From: Bostrychus sinensis
Taxonomy: Eukaryota > Chordata > Actinopteri > Gobiiformes > Eleotridae
Assembly: GCA_020698575.1 (NCBI GenBank)
Contig: CM036243.1
Location: forward strand, 25,589,403 to 25,653,402
Length of the DNA: 64,000 nt
Reading direction: 5' to 3'
Numbering within the stretch: position 1 is the first letter of the stretch; each line of letters starts with the position of its first letter. Of this stretch, positions 21,715 through 32,689 are shown piece after piece. The position numbers and the translations under genes were made by a program. Below the pieces are notes generated by a model that searched no databases, was not told where the DNA came from, and saw nothing but the letters and a program-made list of their open reading frames with translations.

Positions 21715-22868
21715 AAAAAAGGCAAGTAGAAATAACTAGTCAAACGTAGAAGTCTTTCAATTCATATCCTGTAGTATAGTTGAGAAAGTCAGATGCTTTT
21801 TTTCTTGTTGTAGCAGTTAAAATGGAGTTGGAGTGGAATAAAATATATATTCTGTGTAAATTAATCTAAATTAAATTGTGCACTTGCTAAATGCTATCTT
21901 ATTTATTACGAAACATTTAAACTGTAGGGTCAACTATTGTCTTTTCCCAGTTTATGCTCTGAATAAGAAAACATCCCATGACGCAAAATACTAAACACTT
22001 GTAAAGTGTCTGGTTAGGCATACTAAATATTTCTGTCTGTGCTCATTTATCTCTATGCGAATCACGCGGCCACTCTGTTTAGTGAACTGTCAGACATTTG
22101 GCCAGGGTCAGAGCCCACGAGACTGAGGAGGTGGTGGAGGGGGGCAGTATGTAGCGGGGAGAGCAGGAGGAGGTATATGAGGTCTGTGGGGACATTGGTG
22201 AACTGTACAGACAGGCGGCGTGAGAAGATTTGCAATGGCCTTGAGCGGCGCAGGGCAGACAGACAGACGGACAGACGGACAGGCCAAGCCAAAGGGAGGC
22301 TCCAGCCCTGGAAACATGGAGCTGTAGAATACCAAGGAGGACTTCTTCCACCCCCACAGCGCTGTCTGTCTTTCTGTCTTGTGTACAAGGCCTAGAGAGC
22401 AGCCTCTGAGCTGCAATCATGTAGTTGTTATTAAGCCCACACTTTTTTTGGTCTAGTCACCCCCAAAGCACCGCTGGTCATCATCATCTGGTGCTCTTCC
22501 ACTTATCCTCCCTATAGACATTTTGTTTATTCCATAGGGTTACATTGCATTAGCTTTTTGCCTTCCAAACATAAAATGTTAGAAGAATATTCCCAAATGC
22601 TGTACAAACTTAAAAAGTCAGTTTGGGTAACGATGACCATTTAAAATGCAATACATGCTTGTAAAAGAAGCTTTTACAAAGTTTTAACATCCCAAAACGT
22701 ACACCTAAACATGAACTGGTGCCTTTAAATGATCTATTTTCAATGAATCTGTGTATTGTTGTCTTAAAACCCATCCACAGGCAAGTATCTATCTATTTCT
22801 ATCTATTTTTAATTATGAGGTTTTGGCCTTTGTGCAGTGTTGTTCAGTCCTCCATTTTTTCTTTCTCT
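21715..22868. other. Unique sequence with a GC-rich island at 22060-22420
   Basis: 22060-22420 is GC-rich and contains a short (GACA/GACG)n run at 22256-22284. At least four frames on both strands are open over the same 330 bp, so open-frame length gives no support for coding. None of the translations is recognisable. No gene is called. Confidence 0.4.
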
Positions 22869-22869
22869 T

Positions 22870-23195
22870 ATTAAGGTATGCTTTATTGTTCCCATAGGGA
22901 AATTTGTTCACTGCATTTGTCCCATCCTTCAATGCCACTGGAGCAACCTGTCAGCAGTGGACAGCCGCCATGCAGTGCCCAGGGACCCTTCTCAGATCTT
23001 GGGCCAGGATCCTTGTCAGGAGTACCTAGCTGGAAGATTAGCCTATTGTACATGTTTTGAGGTTGAGGCTGATGAGGCAAACCAGAGTATCTGGAGGAAA
23101 CCCACCCAGACATGGCCCCACATGTTCTGAGAATCAAACCCGGTGCGTTCTTGCTGTGAGGCAAGAACGTGATAACCAGTAAGCCACCGTGCCGT
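22870..23195 (-). repeat. SINE-like family A, near full-length copy
   Basis: Read on the minus strand, it has a tRNA-like head ('cacggtggcttactggttat'), box-B-like 'gggtttgattc', and a body ending 'caataaagcatacctt'. On the plus strand it shows 'agggaaatttgttcactgca', 'ccatccttcaatgccactgg' and 'gccaggatccttgtcaggag'. The length is about 326 bp. The 97- and 108-codon frames inside it are not genes. Confidence 0.7.
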
Positions 23196-23624
23196 AAGTG
23201 AAGTCCCACTGATGTCCAATGTAATGACCACTGTCAAACAAACCAACCTTTTGTGCAAATCTTTGTGCAACTGGCTCCTGCTTCTGTCCTCATTCAGAAA
23301 TAAGTACTCAGTACTCAGTAGCTCATATAAAACTGGTGTTTTATGGCAACTATTTCTCATAAGGGGCATGTTTGTTTTGGATACAGGTCAGAGCACTGCT
23401 TATGTCCCTAACTAGGTTGCAATGGATTAAGCATCAGATGTTGTACTTAAATGTTGTGCTTAAATACTGTAGTGTATATTACCCCAAGGTGTTGCTGAAC
23501 ACTATTAAGTGAAATTATGCTATGTATATACAGTAAATTACACGTGGTCTGGACGTACTGTTGCTTACACCTACTACTTGACTGAGTGACAATGAGTAGT
23601 GCATTTGGAAAATTTGATGACAAT
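23196..23624. other. Unique sequence, nothing recognised
   Basis: No repeat or coding signal was seen. Confidence 0.4.
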
Positions 23625-23790
23625 TTGATTATGGATCTACCTCCCTGGGAACTCAAAAACACACTCACATTCAGACAGCAGTGTTGCAGGCAGTGGAGGT
23701 GAGGAGGGTAAGGTGTCCTACCCAAGGACACAATGTCAGTATGAGGGAAATGGGTGGAAGCAGGGATCGAACCACCAACCTTCTGTTATT
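23625..23790 (+). repeat. SINE-like family X, 3' portion
   Basis: 'ggcagtggaggtgaggaggg', 'cctacccaaggacacaatgt' and 'gggatcgaaccaccaacctt' match the 3' half of the 45215-45440 copy, including a box-B-like 'gatcgaacc'. Confidence 0.6.
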
Positions 23791-24497
23791 ACAAAAGGTT
23801 ATTGATCCCAATCTGAAATATTGGTGTCACATTAATAGTCTGTAAGTACAAGTCACAGTTAAATATTGATTCAAATACAATATTCACTAACAATGACTAT
23901 CAGTGTCTGCATGGTTATGAGTGACAGCAACAATATGTCTACTTCAGGTTTGATAAACAACGCAGCAGCGCATTTCATGCACATAACCTCTTATCTTTTT
24001 GAATGACCACTATCAACTCACAGCACAAGAGGTACGGTCCTGGCAATATAATGTTTCCAGCACCTATTCACCTCACAAAAAGGATCATAATAGGTGTTGG
24101 TGGAGAACAGATAATGTAGCTGGCACAATACAAGCCCAGAGACGTGGGGAGGGCTACAATAACAGCCCATATGTCCGTGCCATTGTATTGTGAACTGGCC
24201 AAAGCAGGACCTATGCGAGCAGGAAAAATGGATATTGAAAAACAATGCATAAATATTGTCCCCTGTCAGCAAGATTAGAAAAGCAATATCCCATGGCAGG
24301 ACGTCATGCATGGCTGCAGTGAAGGGAGGCAGGGGCAGATGTGTTGGTGGTGCAAGAGATTAGGAAAAGAGGAGAGAACGGAGAGATACCTCTGAATACA
24401 GGTGAAGGCACCAGAAGGAAGAGGAATATAAAATGACAGCATAAACAGATAAATAAACAAGCAGGTGTCTTTTAAGCGCAAAGAAATACAAACCTAC
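23791..24497. other. Unique sequence, nothing recognised
   Basis: Frames at 24018-24311 and 24275-24481 (both minus) have no motif. No repeat was recognised. Confidence 0.35.
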
Positions 24498-25060
24498 TGT
24501 AATTATAAAAAAGTTTGGACACTGTGAAAAATGTAAATCCAGAATGAAATAGTTTGCAGGCCTCCTTAATCATATTTTATTCACAGTAAAACTGTTGAAA
24601 AGACAGGAGTTTTTATGGATTGTGTCTTTTTTCTTTGCAGGATACAGCGTTAACTTCATTTGTGCAAACTGTGTTCACAGACCTCAACTTCTGGAAGTGT
24701 TCCTGATCAGGATTTGCAGTACAGAATCATAGAATCATTTGTTTTTAAAGCCGTGTTTCTTGAGGATCCAAAGATCATGAGCGTCCCATACATCCAATAT
24801 TAATAATAGTCTATAGCCTAATAATACTGCCTTTTAAAGATGTTCCTTTTACATCTAGCCAGCTTACTGAACTGTTGGCAATGGACTTACAAAATGTTGT
24901 AGCTGTTATTATTAGTAGACTTACCTGTCTGTTGATGCCTTTATTCCCACTTTTTGAAATGTGTTACAGCCAACAAATAAAGAAAACAGCTATTTTTCAT
25001 GAAATGGTAAAATATTACACTTTCAAGGCCTTGTTTTTTTTATGCTCTACACAGAGCCTC
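24498..25060. mobile_element. Teleost nonautonomous DNA element (GTTTGGACA... termini), copy 1
   Basis: The 5' terminus 'taaaaaagtttggacactgt' followed by 'gaaaaatgtaaatccagaat' matches, as an inverted repeat, the 3' end of copy 2 at about 26450-26515. The interior blocks 'acttctggaagtgttcctga', 'gtacagaatcatagaatcat', 'ggatccaaagatcatgagcg' and 'cccactttttgaaatgtgtt' run in the order of a roughly 1-kb repeat that I recognise as widespread in teleosts. It lacks its own 3' terminus. No transposase frame. Confidence 0.65.
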
Positions 25061-25885
25061 TACTTTTTTGTATCTAGTCTAAGAGAAAGTTGGCATTGTT
25101 CCATGGTTGTCACTGTTACCCTAAAATGCATCCAGTTGTTGTTGTTGTGTATCTGTCCGGGAGGTACACCTGTATAAAAACAACAACAACAAAAAAATCA
25201 AGTAAATTCACACCTCCCATCAATAAAACATTAGCCGCTCAAAACTTCTCCTGGGACCTGGCGCCAAGTGAGCTAAACAAATGGAAATTCATATTGCATG
25301 AGGGAACCACTCGTGAGTTCTTCCTCTCTGTGTGAATGTGTGTGTACAGGGGAGCGTGTTCCTCTTGTTGGGTCATTGTTTACCAGTTGACATTTCCATT
25401 TAATTTCTTGTTGGGCTCCGATGAAATGACAATCAGTGCCAGAGATTGCTTTTGTAGTGGTAAATAATTTGAAAATGGTGGCAGGCGGTGGGGAACTCAG
25501 ATGTTGCTCTTCTAACAGCAGGGGCCTGTGGGAGATGGCTCGTTTAGCAGCAGCCAAAAATACTTGTTTTGCTGTGCATTTTACCAAACAGGTGAGTTGT
25601 ACAATTGCAGTTTTGGCTTAGTCTTAGGGAACTTTCACATAGACAAAGTGACATATATTGAGAATGATATAATATGGGAGTATAGTGAAAAATTGCACGT
25701 AGAGGATGTGCAATTGACCTACTCCAGCCAGCAATGATTGTTCTCTTTGGAGATGATAATATCCTACCTGCTATTGATGATTCTTCCAGGCACTTCCAAT
25801 GTCAACATAAATGTGTGGGTAAATGTTATTTAAGTTGTCCGTATGGAAAAGTGACAATTATTGGTTATCTGTCACTGAGTTAGTA
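25061..25885. other. Unique stretch; 25220-25560 candidate conserved noncoding element
   Basis: It lies between two copies of the same DNA element. 'ccgatgaaatgacaatcagt' and 'tggaaattcatattgcatga' at 25280-25440 are non-repetitive. The overlapping plus-strand frames (25090-25335, 25436-25621 and 25528-25737) have no recognised motif. Confidence 0.3.
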
Positions 25886-25889
25886 TAAT

Positions 25890-26515
25890 TGTACAAGGTG
25901 TATCCTGCAGCAAGATAGACTCTTCCAGAAACACCATTATCTTCTCTGGACTATTTTGTATTTTTCACCTCAGTCAATTTTTTAAAAAAAGCTTTAGCCC
26001 AAAAAGGGAGTATGTCTGGATCCTGCTACTGCTTTGCATGGAACAGCTATAACTTCCATTTGTACAAACTGTGTTGCGAGACAATGACTTATGGGAATGT
26101 TCCTGACCTGCATGCAATCATTTTCAGTATAGAATCATTTTAATGCAGTGCCACCTGAGCATCTGAACATAACAAGCATCCTATACATGCAATACTATCA
26201 ATACAGACTCTGCCTTTCTACAATGCCTATTTTATACCCAGTCATCGTACTGAAATGCCGCCAATTAAACCAAATAGTTGTCATCTGCTGTTATCTCAGT
26301 CTTTTTTTTTTTTTTGCACCTGTCACATTTTTAAACATGTTGCTGCCATCAAATTGAATAATGAGCAATTGTTTTTTTTTTTTGTTTTTTTATGAAATAA
26401 AAATCAAATAAATAAATATCAAAAGGTGGTTTTATGTTATTTGCAAAGCCTTGCATTTTGTTTCATGTACTTTTTACACATTACCCAAACTTTTTTTTGG
26501 AAGTGGGAGTGTTAG
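25890..26515. mobile_element. Teleost nonautonomous DNA element, copy 2, with 3' terminus
   Basis: 'acttccatttgtacaaactg', 'gggaatgttcctgacctgca', 'gtatagaatcattttaatgc', 'tttatacccagtcatcgtac' and 'catgttgctgccatcaaatt' parallel copy 1 in order and orientation. They are followed by 'gcaaagccttgcattttg' and 'acccaaactttttttt', the inverted match to copy 1's 5' end. T-runs occur at about 26300 and 26371. The left boundary is uncertain. Confidence 0.65.
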
Positions 26516-27175
26516 CGGCTGGATGCATTATGTAAAACTATTTTGCAGCACAAACCCAGATAACATAAACTGGTGTGATTCTTACAGAACTAAAACCACA
26601 AATGTTATATTGTGTTGTAATATTCACACTGCTCATGACACCACGGTTGACTGGACAATGAGTTATCCGACTCACCTCATACATTCACTCGGCCCAACAC
26701 TTTTCCTGCCAAACTGTTTTGGTTTTGTTTGTGTTGAAATACAAGGTGTGATCTTTCTGCATTGGAGGTTATCATCCATCCCCTTTTAGCAGCCTTTAGG
26801 AGCAGTCTTGGTGCACTGAATGGGCTAAACACAAACCTTGTGTTTTTCAATGTCTGACTGCAAAACCTTTCCATGCTGAAAGTAAACACATTTCAAGTCA
26901 AAATGATTTTCAGCAGGAAGCTCCAGTGTGTCACAGTTTTCAGCTGCAATGGCCCCAGCCACATCAGTGACTTTGATAACCTGGTTTGACTGCCGCTGCC
27001 AGGTATAAAAACACATCACCTGGTGGCAAAGTCTGGAGTTATGTGGGGTATTTAAAAACAAGCTTCAAGTTTTCATGAAAATGTGACTGAAATGTTTCTA
27101 TCAAATTCTGAGAAAAGACCGACCACCATTGATAATAATAAGCACAGTGAGTTCCCATAGGTTTTATGTCAGATA
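26516..27175. other. Unique sequence, nothing recognised
   Basis: The frames at 26451-26789 (+) and 26825-27061 (-) have no motif and the first starts in the transposon end. Confidence 0.4.
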
Positions 27176-27250
27176 TTTTATCCATTTACTTAGGCTCAGG
27201 ACTGGCACAAAGAGTAAAGTGGCTTTTGATTCCTTGTGGCTGAAGTCCTC
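27176..27250 (+). repeat. Dispersed repeat family Z, 3' fragment
   Basis: 'ttaggctcaggactggcaca' and 'aagtggcttttgattccttg' match the family's 3' half. Confidence 0.5.
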
Positions 27251-28298
27251 ACAGACTATTATTTAATGATTGGATCTTTGAGGATGTACCATGTAAACTG
27301 GAGTGACCTGTGTTCGAAGCCTGACTTGGGCAGATTTGCCCCATGTTATACACTTTATCATAATAAGTTTTGTAGTTATCTTTTAACATTCAGCAGAGGA
27401 AAACAACCCATCTTTTTGCCCTAAAAAATCAGTGCTGAGCATCTTATCCTAATCTCTTTCATTCGATCTGACTCCCTGCGACAAGCCCATCCCATAATCA
27501 AAAACACCTGTAAAGAGGAACTCAGTGTGATCATCCGAACATGTTGTATACGCGCCCATACACTCAATTTGCACTCATGTTGACACTCTTTCTTCCTTTC
27601 ATACTCCTCCGATCATTTCTTAATCTCTCCATCTTCCTGAATTTTTCTGCGATTTGGAACAAGAACAGTCATCAAAATGCACGGTGTGCTCTCCGGAAGC
27701 TCTGTGATTTAGTATGCGGTTAGCGGTTTACCTGTCATGATGCTCGCTTTCTACATGCAAACCACCAGCCTTTTATGACGTTTTTTCCCCTCTGCAAACA
27801 TATGGCCACATAAAGAAGTAAAAAGCTGAAGCATATGGAAGACATTTATTTATTGCACAGCACCATGGTCTGACAGGTGCTGGTCTTTTTTTTTTTCCTT
27901 CTGTGAAAGAAGTGGCAGTCCAGGGTGGTCGGTGAGGTGATAAGACGCAAGAGTGGGCTACCTGCTGTGGTTGTCATGGTGAGGGCTTTGAACTCTGATT
28001 GGCTGGAGGCATGGCCCGAGGCGCTCTGAGGGCCACTGCTGGACTGGGGCACAGGAAGTGACAGTGGACTGGCCAAGACACTCTCACACTAACTTTACAG
28101 GCTCACATCAAAGAGTAGATTTTTGGATGTTCAGTTCAGACTTAGTGGTAAAAGTGTGGTGACATACCTCCAGTCCAGTCTAGCCACCCAGAGCAGAAAG
28201 GAATTTGTTGACCAATTAATTTGCAATTTTAGGTTTAAGTTGTCTTTCATCAAAGTAAATCAAAGAAGGAAACACCTCTTGTGTAAAAGATGGTGAGG
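27251..28298. other. Unique sequence, nothing recognised
   Basis: 27500-28080 is mixed, with a T-run at 27887-27897. No gene or repeat was recognised. Confidence 0.35.
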
Positions 28299-28412
28299 TT
28301 AGAGCTGCCAGGTACGAGGCCTAAAGGAAGACCAAAGAGGTGATTTATGGATGTGGTGAATATGGACATGAGGTTAGCTGCTGTGAAAGAAGAGGATGCA
28401 AAGAATAGATGA
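28299..28412 (+). pseudogene. Non-LTR retrotransposon C-terminal fragment
   Basis: The frame from 28299 reads LELPGTRPKGRPKR, a stop, then FMDVVNMDMRLAAVKEED and a terminal stop at 28410-28412. The ELPG-x-R-x-(K/R)GRPK(R)-x-FMDVV signature closes the reverse-transcriptase polyprotein of a LINE type abundant in fish, downstream of the catalytic domain. The internal TGA and the short length show a dead relic. I infer the class only from this signature and give no family name. Confidence 0.65.
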
Positions 28413-28809
28413 AGGCTGTGATTAGCTGTGGTTAGCTGTGCTTAGTACTCCTCTTTCTCTTTTTTCAGTCTCTGGATCTCTTTTTTTTTCTGCTGTTTTG
28501 GTGTAAGCAGTTCGAGCCAGCACTGGAATTGATACCATTCCAGTTGGACTTCCCACTGCCATTATTCCAGTGAATAAAGATGTGCACAAGCTTGGAATCA
28601 ACCAATGAAAGTGTCGCTGATCCAAATGGCCCGCCTCTCTTTGTGCCGAGTGATTGGTCAAAAAAAATCTGTCCCTACTCTAGTCAAAAATGCTTCATAA
28701 TAAAGCCCAGGTGTGGACTCATTTTTTCCAGGGGAAAAAAAATGCTATTGACTGAATATTTAGGTTATTATCTGTCCACAGTCCAGTAAACCATCTTTGT
28801 TTAGTAGCC
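28413..28809. other. Unique sequence, nothing recognised
   Basis: Short A and T runs only. The 79- and 69-codon opposing frames have no motif. Confidence 0.4.
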
Positions 28810-29001
28810 CAGTGGTTCGAAATTGGTCTGACTGTGGGACCCAAAGTTATTCTTAATCATGTAATTGTGATCACCATTATCTGTTTCACTGTCTTGTAAA
28901 AAAAAATGGATTAAGGCCTTAAAAAAAAGCTGAACGTTAAAACTACATTCAACCTCCCTGCATCCCCTTTTGGGTCGCAGCCCACCAGTTGAGAATCTAT
29001 G
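28810..29001. mobile_element. Probable small hAT MITE
   Basis: The left end is CAGTGGTTCGAAATTGG. The right end reverse-complements to CATAGATTCTCAACTGG. They have the CAGTGGTTCTCAA type of hAT terminus with decay. 'tttgggtcgcagcccacc' just inside the right end is typical of such fish elements. The 8-bp flanks agree at only four positions, so the duplication is eroded or the boundary is off by a base or two. Confidence 0.5.
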
Positions 29002-29864
29002 TAGAACATCACTTTAGGCTTCACTGGCCTAGAAACTGCAAGGGCCCCTTTCATCACTCCCTTTTGTTACGTTTGGTGTATCACAATTGGATTTTATTTT
29101 AGACATTTTCTTTACTAAAGTGAAAAGGTTTCGGGTGTTAGGGGAGCATGTTAGTGGCTCAGTTAGTAGAAGGGTATGGTACTGTGACCAAACACTGATT
29201 GGAAATGACCACCCAAGGACCAGTTTATTTGCACTTTAGGGTTTAATTTGTCCTTTAGCAAACCAGAGTAAAGCAGAATACACTGCAGCTGGGTGGTTGA
29301 TTATTTGTTCAGTCATGGCCCCGTAGTCATGTCCACACAATCATATGACCAAATAACAACTTTATCATGCAGCACAGAGCCAGAATAAGGTCACATTCAG
29401 CATGCTTTTGTTAGAAACAGTCTGTGATTTGATTCAGTGATAGTTTCCTTGGTTGTGAAGGTAAATCAGATGTGGAGTGCAGCCATGCATGCATGAATGT
29501 CTATGACTGGATGAGTGACTGACTGCAGCACTTTGACAGCCCAATATACAGCAGCACATTTATGGATTTTAGCTCCAGGGCTGCTGTAGGGTTTCGCAAA
29601 ATCAGTCTGTTCCTCTTATCCATGTCTGCTCCTCCTGCTCTCATCCACACTTCCGCTCCTCTAAAGGAACTTCACTTGCTTTTCCAGGAAATCAAAAGTC
29701 ACCTTTAACCCTGACAAGAGCATTTGATCACTTTTGATGTCCAACAGCTGCTATTTGCTGTAAAACTTTATCAACCTTGAATGAAAAAGTTGAGAAAAAT
29801 CATCAAGGTTTGGATGATTCAAGTTTGTTTTGGTGTTGGCCACAAACCACACAATGAAACAAAG
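29002..29864. other. Mostly unique sequence; tRNA-like fragment at 29148-29200
   Basis: 'ttagtggctcagttagtaga' resembles a SINE box A. A short related pair of segments, 28205-28270 and 29215-29280, shares 'tttaggtttaa(g/t)ttgtc'. The rest is unrecognised. Confidence 0.35.
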
Positions 29865-29970
29865 GGCAATTTTATGTCTTTGGATGGTGGGAGGATCTGG
29901 AGAGAACCATAGTAACACAGGGAGGACATGCAGACTCTCAGAGAGATCAAACCCACAACCTACTTGCAGA
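29865..29970 (-). repeat. SINE-like family A or relative, fragment
   Basis: 'tttatgtctttggatggtgg', 'ggacatgcagactctcagag' and 'gatcaaacccacaacc' follow the order of minus-oriented SINE heads, including a box-B complement. Confidence 0.55.
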
Positions 29971-30876
29971 GAGCCAGGAGCACCAATTACTCAATAAAAT
30001 AAATGCAACTTTTGTACCACTATTCCCTATTTTAAACATGATATTTGTTACTTTTTTACAAAAAGAAAAGTCTGAAAAATAACAAGCACCTTGTTCAGTA
30101 AAACTTCCACTTGGCTTGGTGTTGAATTTTACATCCGGCTTATCAAATGCAACAAGGTGAGCAAAGCTTGACATGACCTCCTATGTGAAGCACACCTCAA
30201 AAAGTATTTTATGAAAAAAAAGTGGTGTTCCAGGCTGTCAGGAGTGATGGTTATGGAAAATAAAAATGCACATATTCAACACTTGTGCTTTGGGGAGCTT
30301 TTACTGTTTCCAACCATGGAGCAATTTGAGGATCGCAAAAAGAACAAAAAAGGTAAACACATGTCAGTCAGTCTGAGCAAGCGCCATGGTGACTGGTGCA
30401 TGACAGAGAGCAAAAGCATTGTTTTTTATGTGTGTGGCTCTGAATTCTTCACTTTATTCTTGTGCAGGAGCAAGATTGTGGAATTATGCTTGTTTTGAAT
30501 ACAGGTAGGTAATACAATGTTTGATGTCCTACACATCTGCCTTTTTTAAGAATTGTGAATGATTAATTGTATTGTCAATTAAATCACAATTATTATTATT
30601 ATTATCTTTTTTTTTATTGTAAAATTATTATTTTACTGTTTACTAGTTTTTTGTTACTGACAGGAGTTCAGAGAGATAATCTGTATATCATTTAAAAATA
30701 GCTGGTTGTCTTCACAGTATGTGTTACTACATTATTATCACATGTTTATGAGGCTTGATGTTCAACAAGTCATTCATTCATTATAGTATATTGTCATTTA
30801 AAGCCACACATTTAAAATATGTGATTAATACACTATGTTTTTGAAAGTGTTCACTCACCCACCCAAATAATTGAAT
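29971..30876. other. Unique AT-rich sequence
   Basis: A 95-codon plus frame at 30211-30498 contains a well-placed ATG (30317, context 'aaccatgg'). A donor-like 'aaaaaggtaaac' follows at about 30352, inside the same frame. The translation is unfamiliar and I call no gene. ATT runs lie at about 30590-30650. Confidence 0.3.
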
Positions 30877-31325
30877 TGGGATCATGGAGTGGGGTTGTTT
30901 TCAGGAGCTGGGCTTGGCCCCTTAGTTCCAGTGAAAGGAACTCTGAATGCTTCAGCACCAAGAGATTTTGGACAATTCCATGCTCCCAACTTTGTGGGAA
31001 CAGTTTGGGGCACAGTCCAAAAAGACATGAATGAGAGAGTTTGGTGTGGAAGAACTTGACTGAGCTGCACAGAGTCCTGACCTCAACCTAATAGAACACC
31101 TTTGGGATGAATTAGAGCGAAGACTGTGAGCCAGGCCTTCTGATCCGACATCAGTGTCCGACTCTGGATGAGAACGTCAGACATGTAGATGTCTGACATA
31201 GATGCAAAGGGTGGGCCCACGTCATATTAAACCCTATGGATTAAGAATGAGATGTCAGTTCATATGCGTGTAAAGGCAGGTGAGCCAATAATATATACAT
31301 TATATTTTGGAAATATAGTGTATAT
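30877..31325 (+). pseudogene. Tc1-like transposase remnant, C-terminal half plus 3' end
   Basis: At 31050-31135 the frame reads AAQSPDLNLIEHLWDELERR, the conserved block around the third catalytic acidic residue of Tc1 DDE transposases; the E of IEHLW is intact. Frame shifts separate it from the upstream 'gaagaacttgactgagctgc' segment, and stops follow within a few codons. Downstream 'aaagggtgggcccacgtcat', 'ttaaaccctatggattaaga' and 'ggaaatatagtgtat' form the element's 3' tail and inverted repeat, ending at a TA near 31321. The 5' half, with the DNA-binding domain, is missing. This is a different Tc1 family from the 6930 and 32690 copies. Confidence 0.85.
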
Positions 31326-31744
31326 ATGGTACATTTATGCAACATCTGATATTTTAAAAGCATATAGGCTTGCCTACTAGAAAAAGGACATAAAAGCTCT
31401 AGAGATCGGGAACCTAGATCATAAAACAACCTTGGAGTGATGAGTCTGCCATGTTGGTGGGCACAGACAGAGAAATGCCAAAGAGTAGCATTAGAAACAG
31501 TGGCATAAAAAGTAAACAAGCAAGCCTTGAAATAACTCTTTTAACAGCTTTGTCACTCTTAATGAAGTGTGTGAATATTTATTATAGTGAATATTTAATA
31601 TTTATCACACACTAAAGTATCCTGAGTAATTTCCATTCTAAATTGCTCCATTATTTTGCTGTTGAAAATATCTTGATTGACCACCGACGCACAATCCCAT
31701 TCTCTATAGTTTTGACAGACTGATAGATCATCTACTGTCATCTC
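31326..31744. other. Unique sequence, nothing recognised
   Basis: The 92-codon minus frame 31241-31519 overlaps the Tc1 tail and is not supported. Confidence 0.4.
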
Positions 31745-31828
31745 TTTCTGATACAACCCTCACCTTTCATCTGGGTTTAAGACTGGCACAAAGACTTAAC
31801 TGACTTGTGACCCCTGTAGCTGATAGAT
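31745..31828 (+). repeat. Dispersed repeat family Z, 3' fragment
   Basis: 'ctgatacaaccctcaccttt', 'ctgggtttaagactggcaca' and 'ctgacttgtgacccctgtag'. Confidence 0.6.
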
Positions 31829-32689
31829 ATGTATGACCTACCTGATTAAAACTATCACTCTGTATACTAATTACTTTCCTAAAGGTGGGCAATAAACAAC
31901 AACAGTGTGTGAAAACAGGGACTTTTTTGCTGTCACGGTGCTCCTTCATGTAGATGCTAACCAGTGCATGTCACCTGAAAGAGATTTTACGCTGACTAAA
32001 CCCTCTTCCCTCACTTGATTAAATCTGCTGCGTGCTCCAAGAAGCCGGGCCACATACTGTAAATGTTTTCCATCTGCAGTGTCTAATTTGAAAGCCTTCA
32101 GTCGTCACACATAACAATGCATTGTGGGCGCCACCATTAAATCATGCATAACCAACACAGCGCTGCTGTCTGACAGATCCACACACATCTGTGCATATCC
32201 GACCAGTCTGGTACAACTTAGTTCATTCTGCTCATCAACAAAGTTTATGGGGTGATTGTAACTAATGTGTTTTTAATTGCAGTGCGGTGTCGTACAGCAG
32301 GATTATTCAGTAATTTAATTAAACTATTATAATCAAATTGAGAAGAGGTGAATGACGCGTCTTGGAAAAAATAAAGCTCCCATGGGAGAGTCATGCTAAC
32401 TGCGATATAATTACAAAATGTTCAGATTATCCATGAGCTGACAGTTGATGCCCACAGCAGACAGCAGGTGAAAAAAGGTTTAATGATATTTCAGACTCTC
32501 AAAGGTTAACGTAGCAACCTCATGCTATGCTCCAAAAATATGTATTAGCACTAAAAATTGCATACTTTACTTCAAAGCCGTTTATATAAATGCTGCATCT
32601 AAATGAAAGCTATAGAGAAAAACTGAGAATAAGGAATGACAGGGCACTTTTATCAGATCTATAAAGTTTTAAGCATTTTTGATTAAACA
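31829..32689. other. Unique stretch; 32085-32490 candidate conserved noncoding element
   Basis: There is no gene. 'caatgcattgtgggcgccac', 'cattaaatcatgcataacc', 'ttattcagtaatttaatta' and 'aactattataatcaaattga' give a dense cluster of homeodomain-type TAAT/ATTA cores in repeat-free sequence. The enhancer idea is inference. Confidence 0.35.

Noticed and set aside
22039..22420. 118-, 108-, 113- and 102-codon frames as a coding exon
   Set aside because: Open on both strands over the same GC-rich, GACA-containing block, with no recognisable domain and no supported splice structure.
30211..30498. Exon ending at donor-like 'aaaaaggtaaac' (about 30352)
   Set aside because: The ATG context is good, but the peptide is unfamiliar, the A-rich donor context arises easily by chance, and no partner exon was found.
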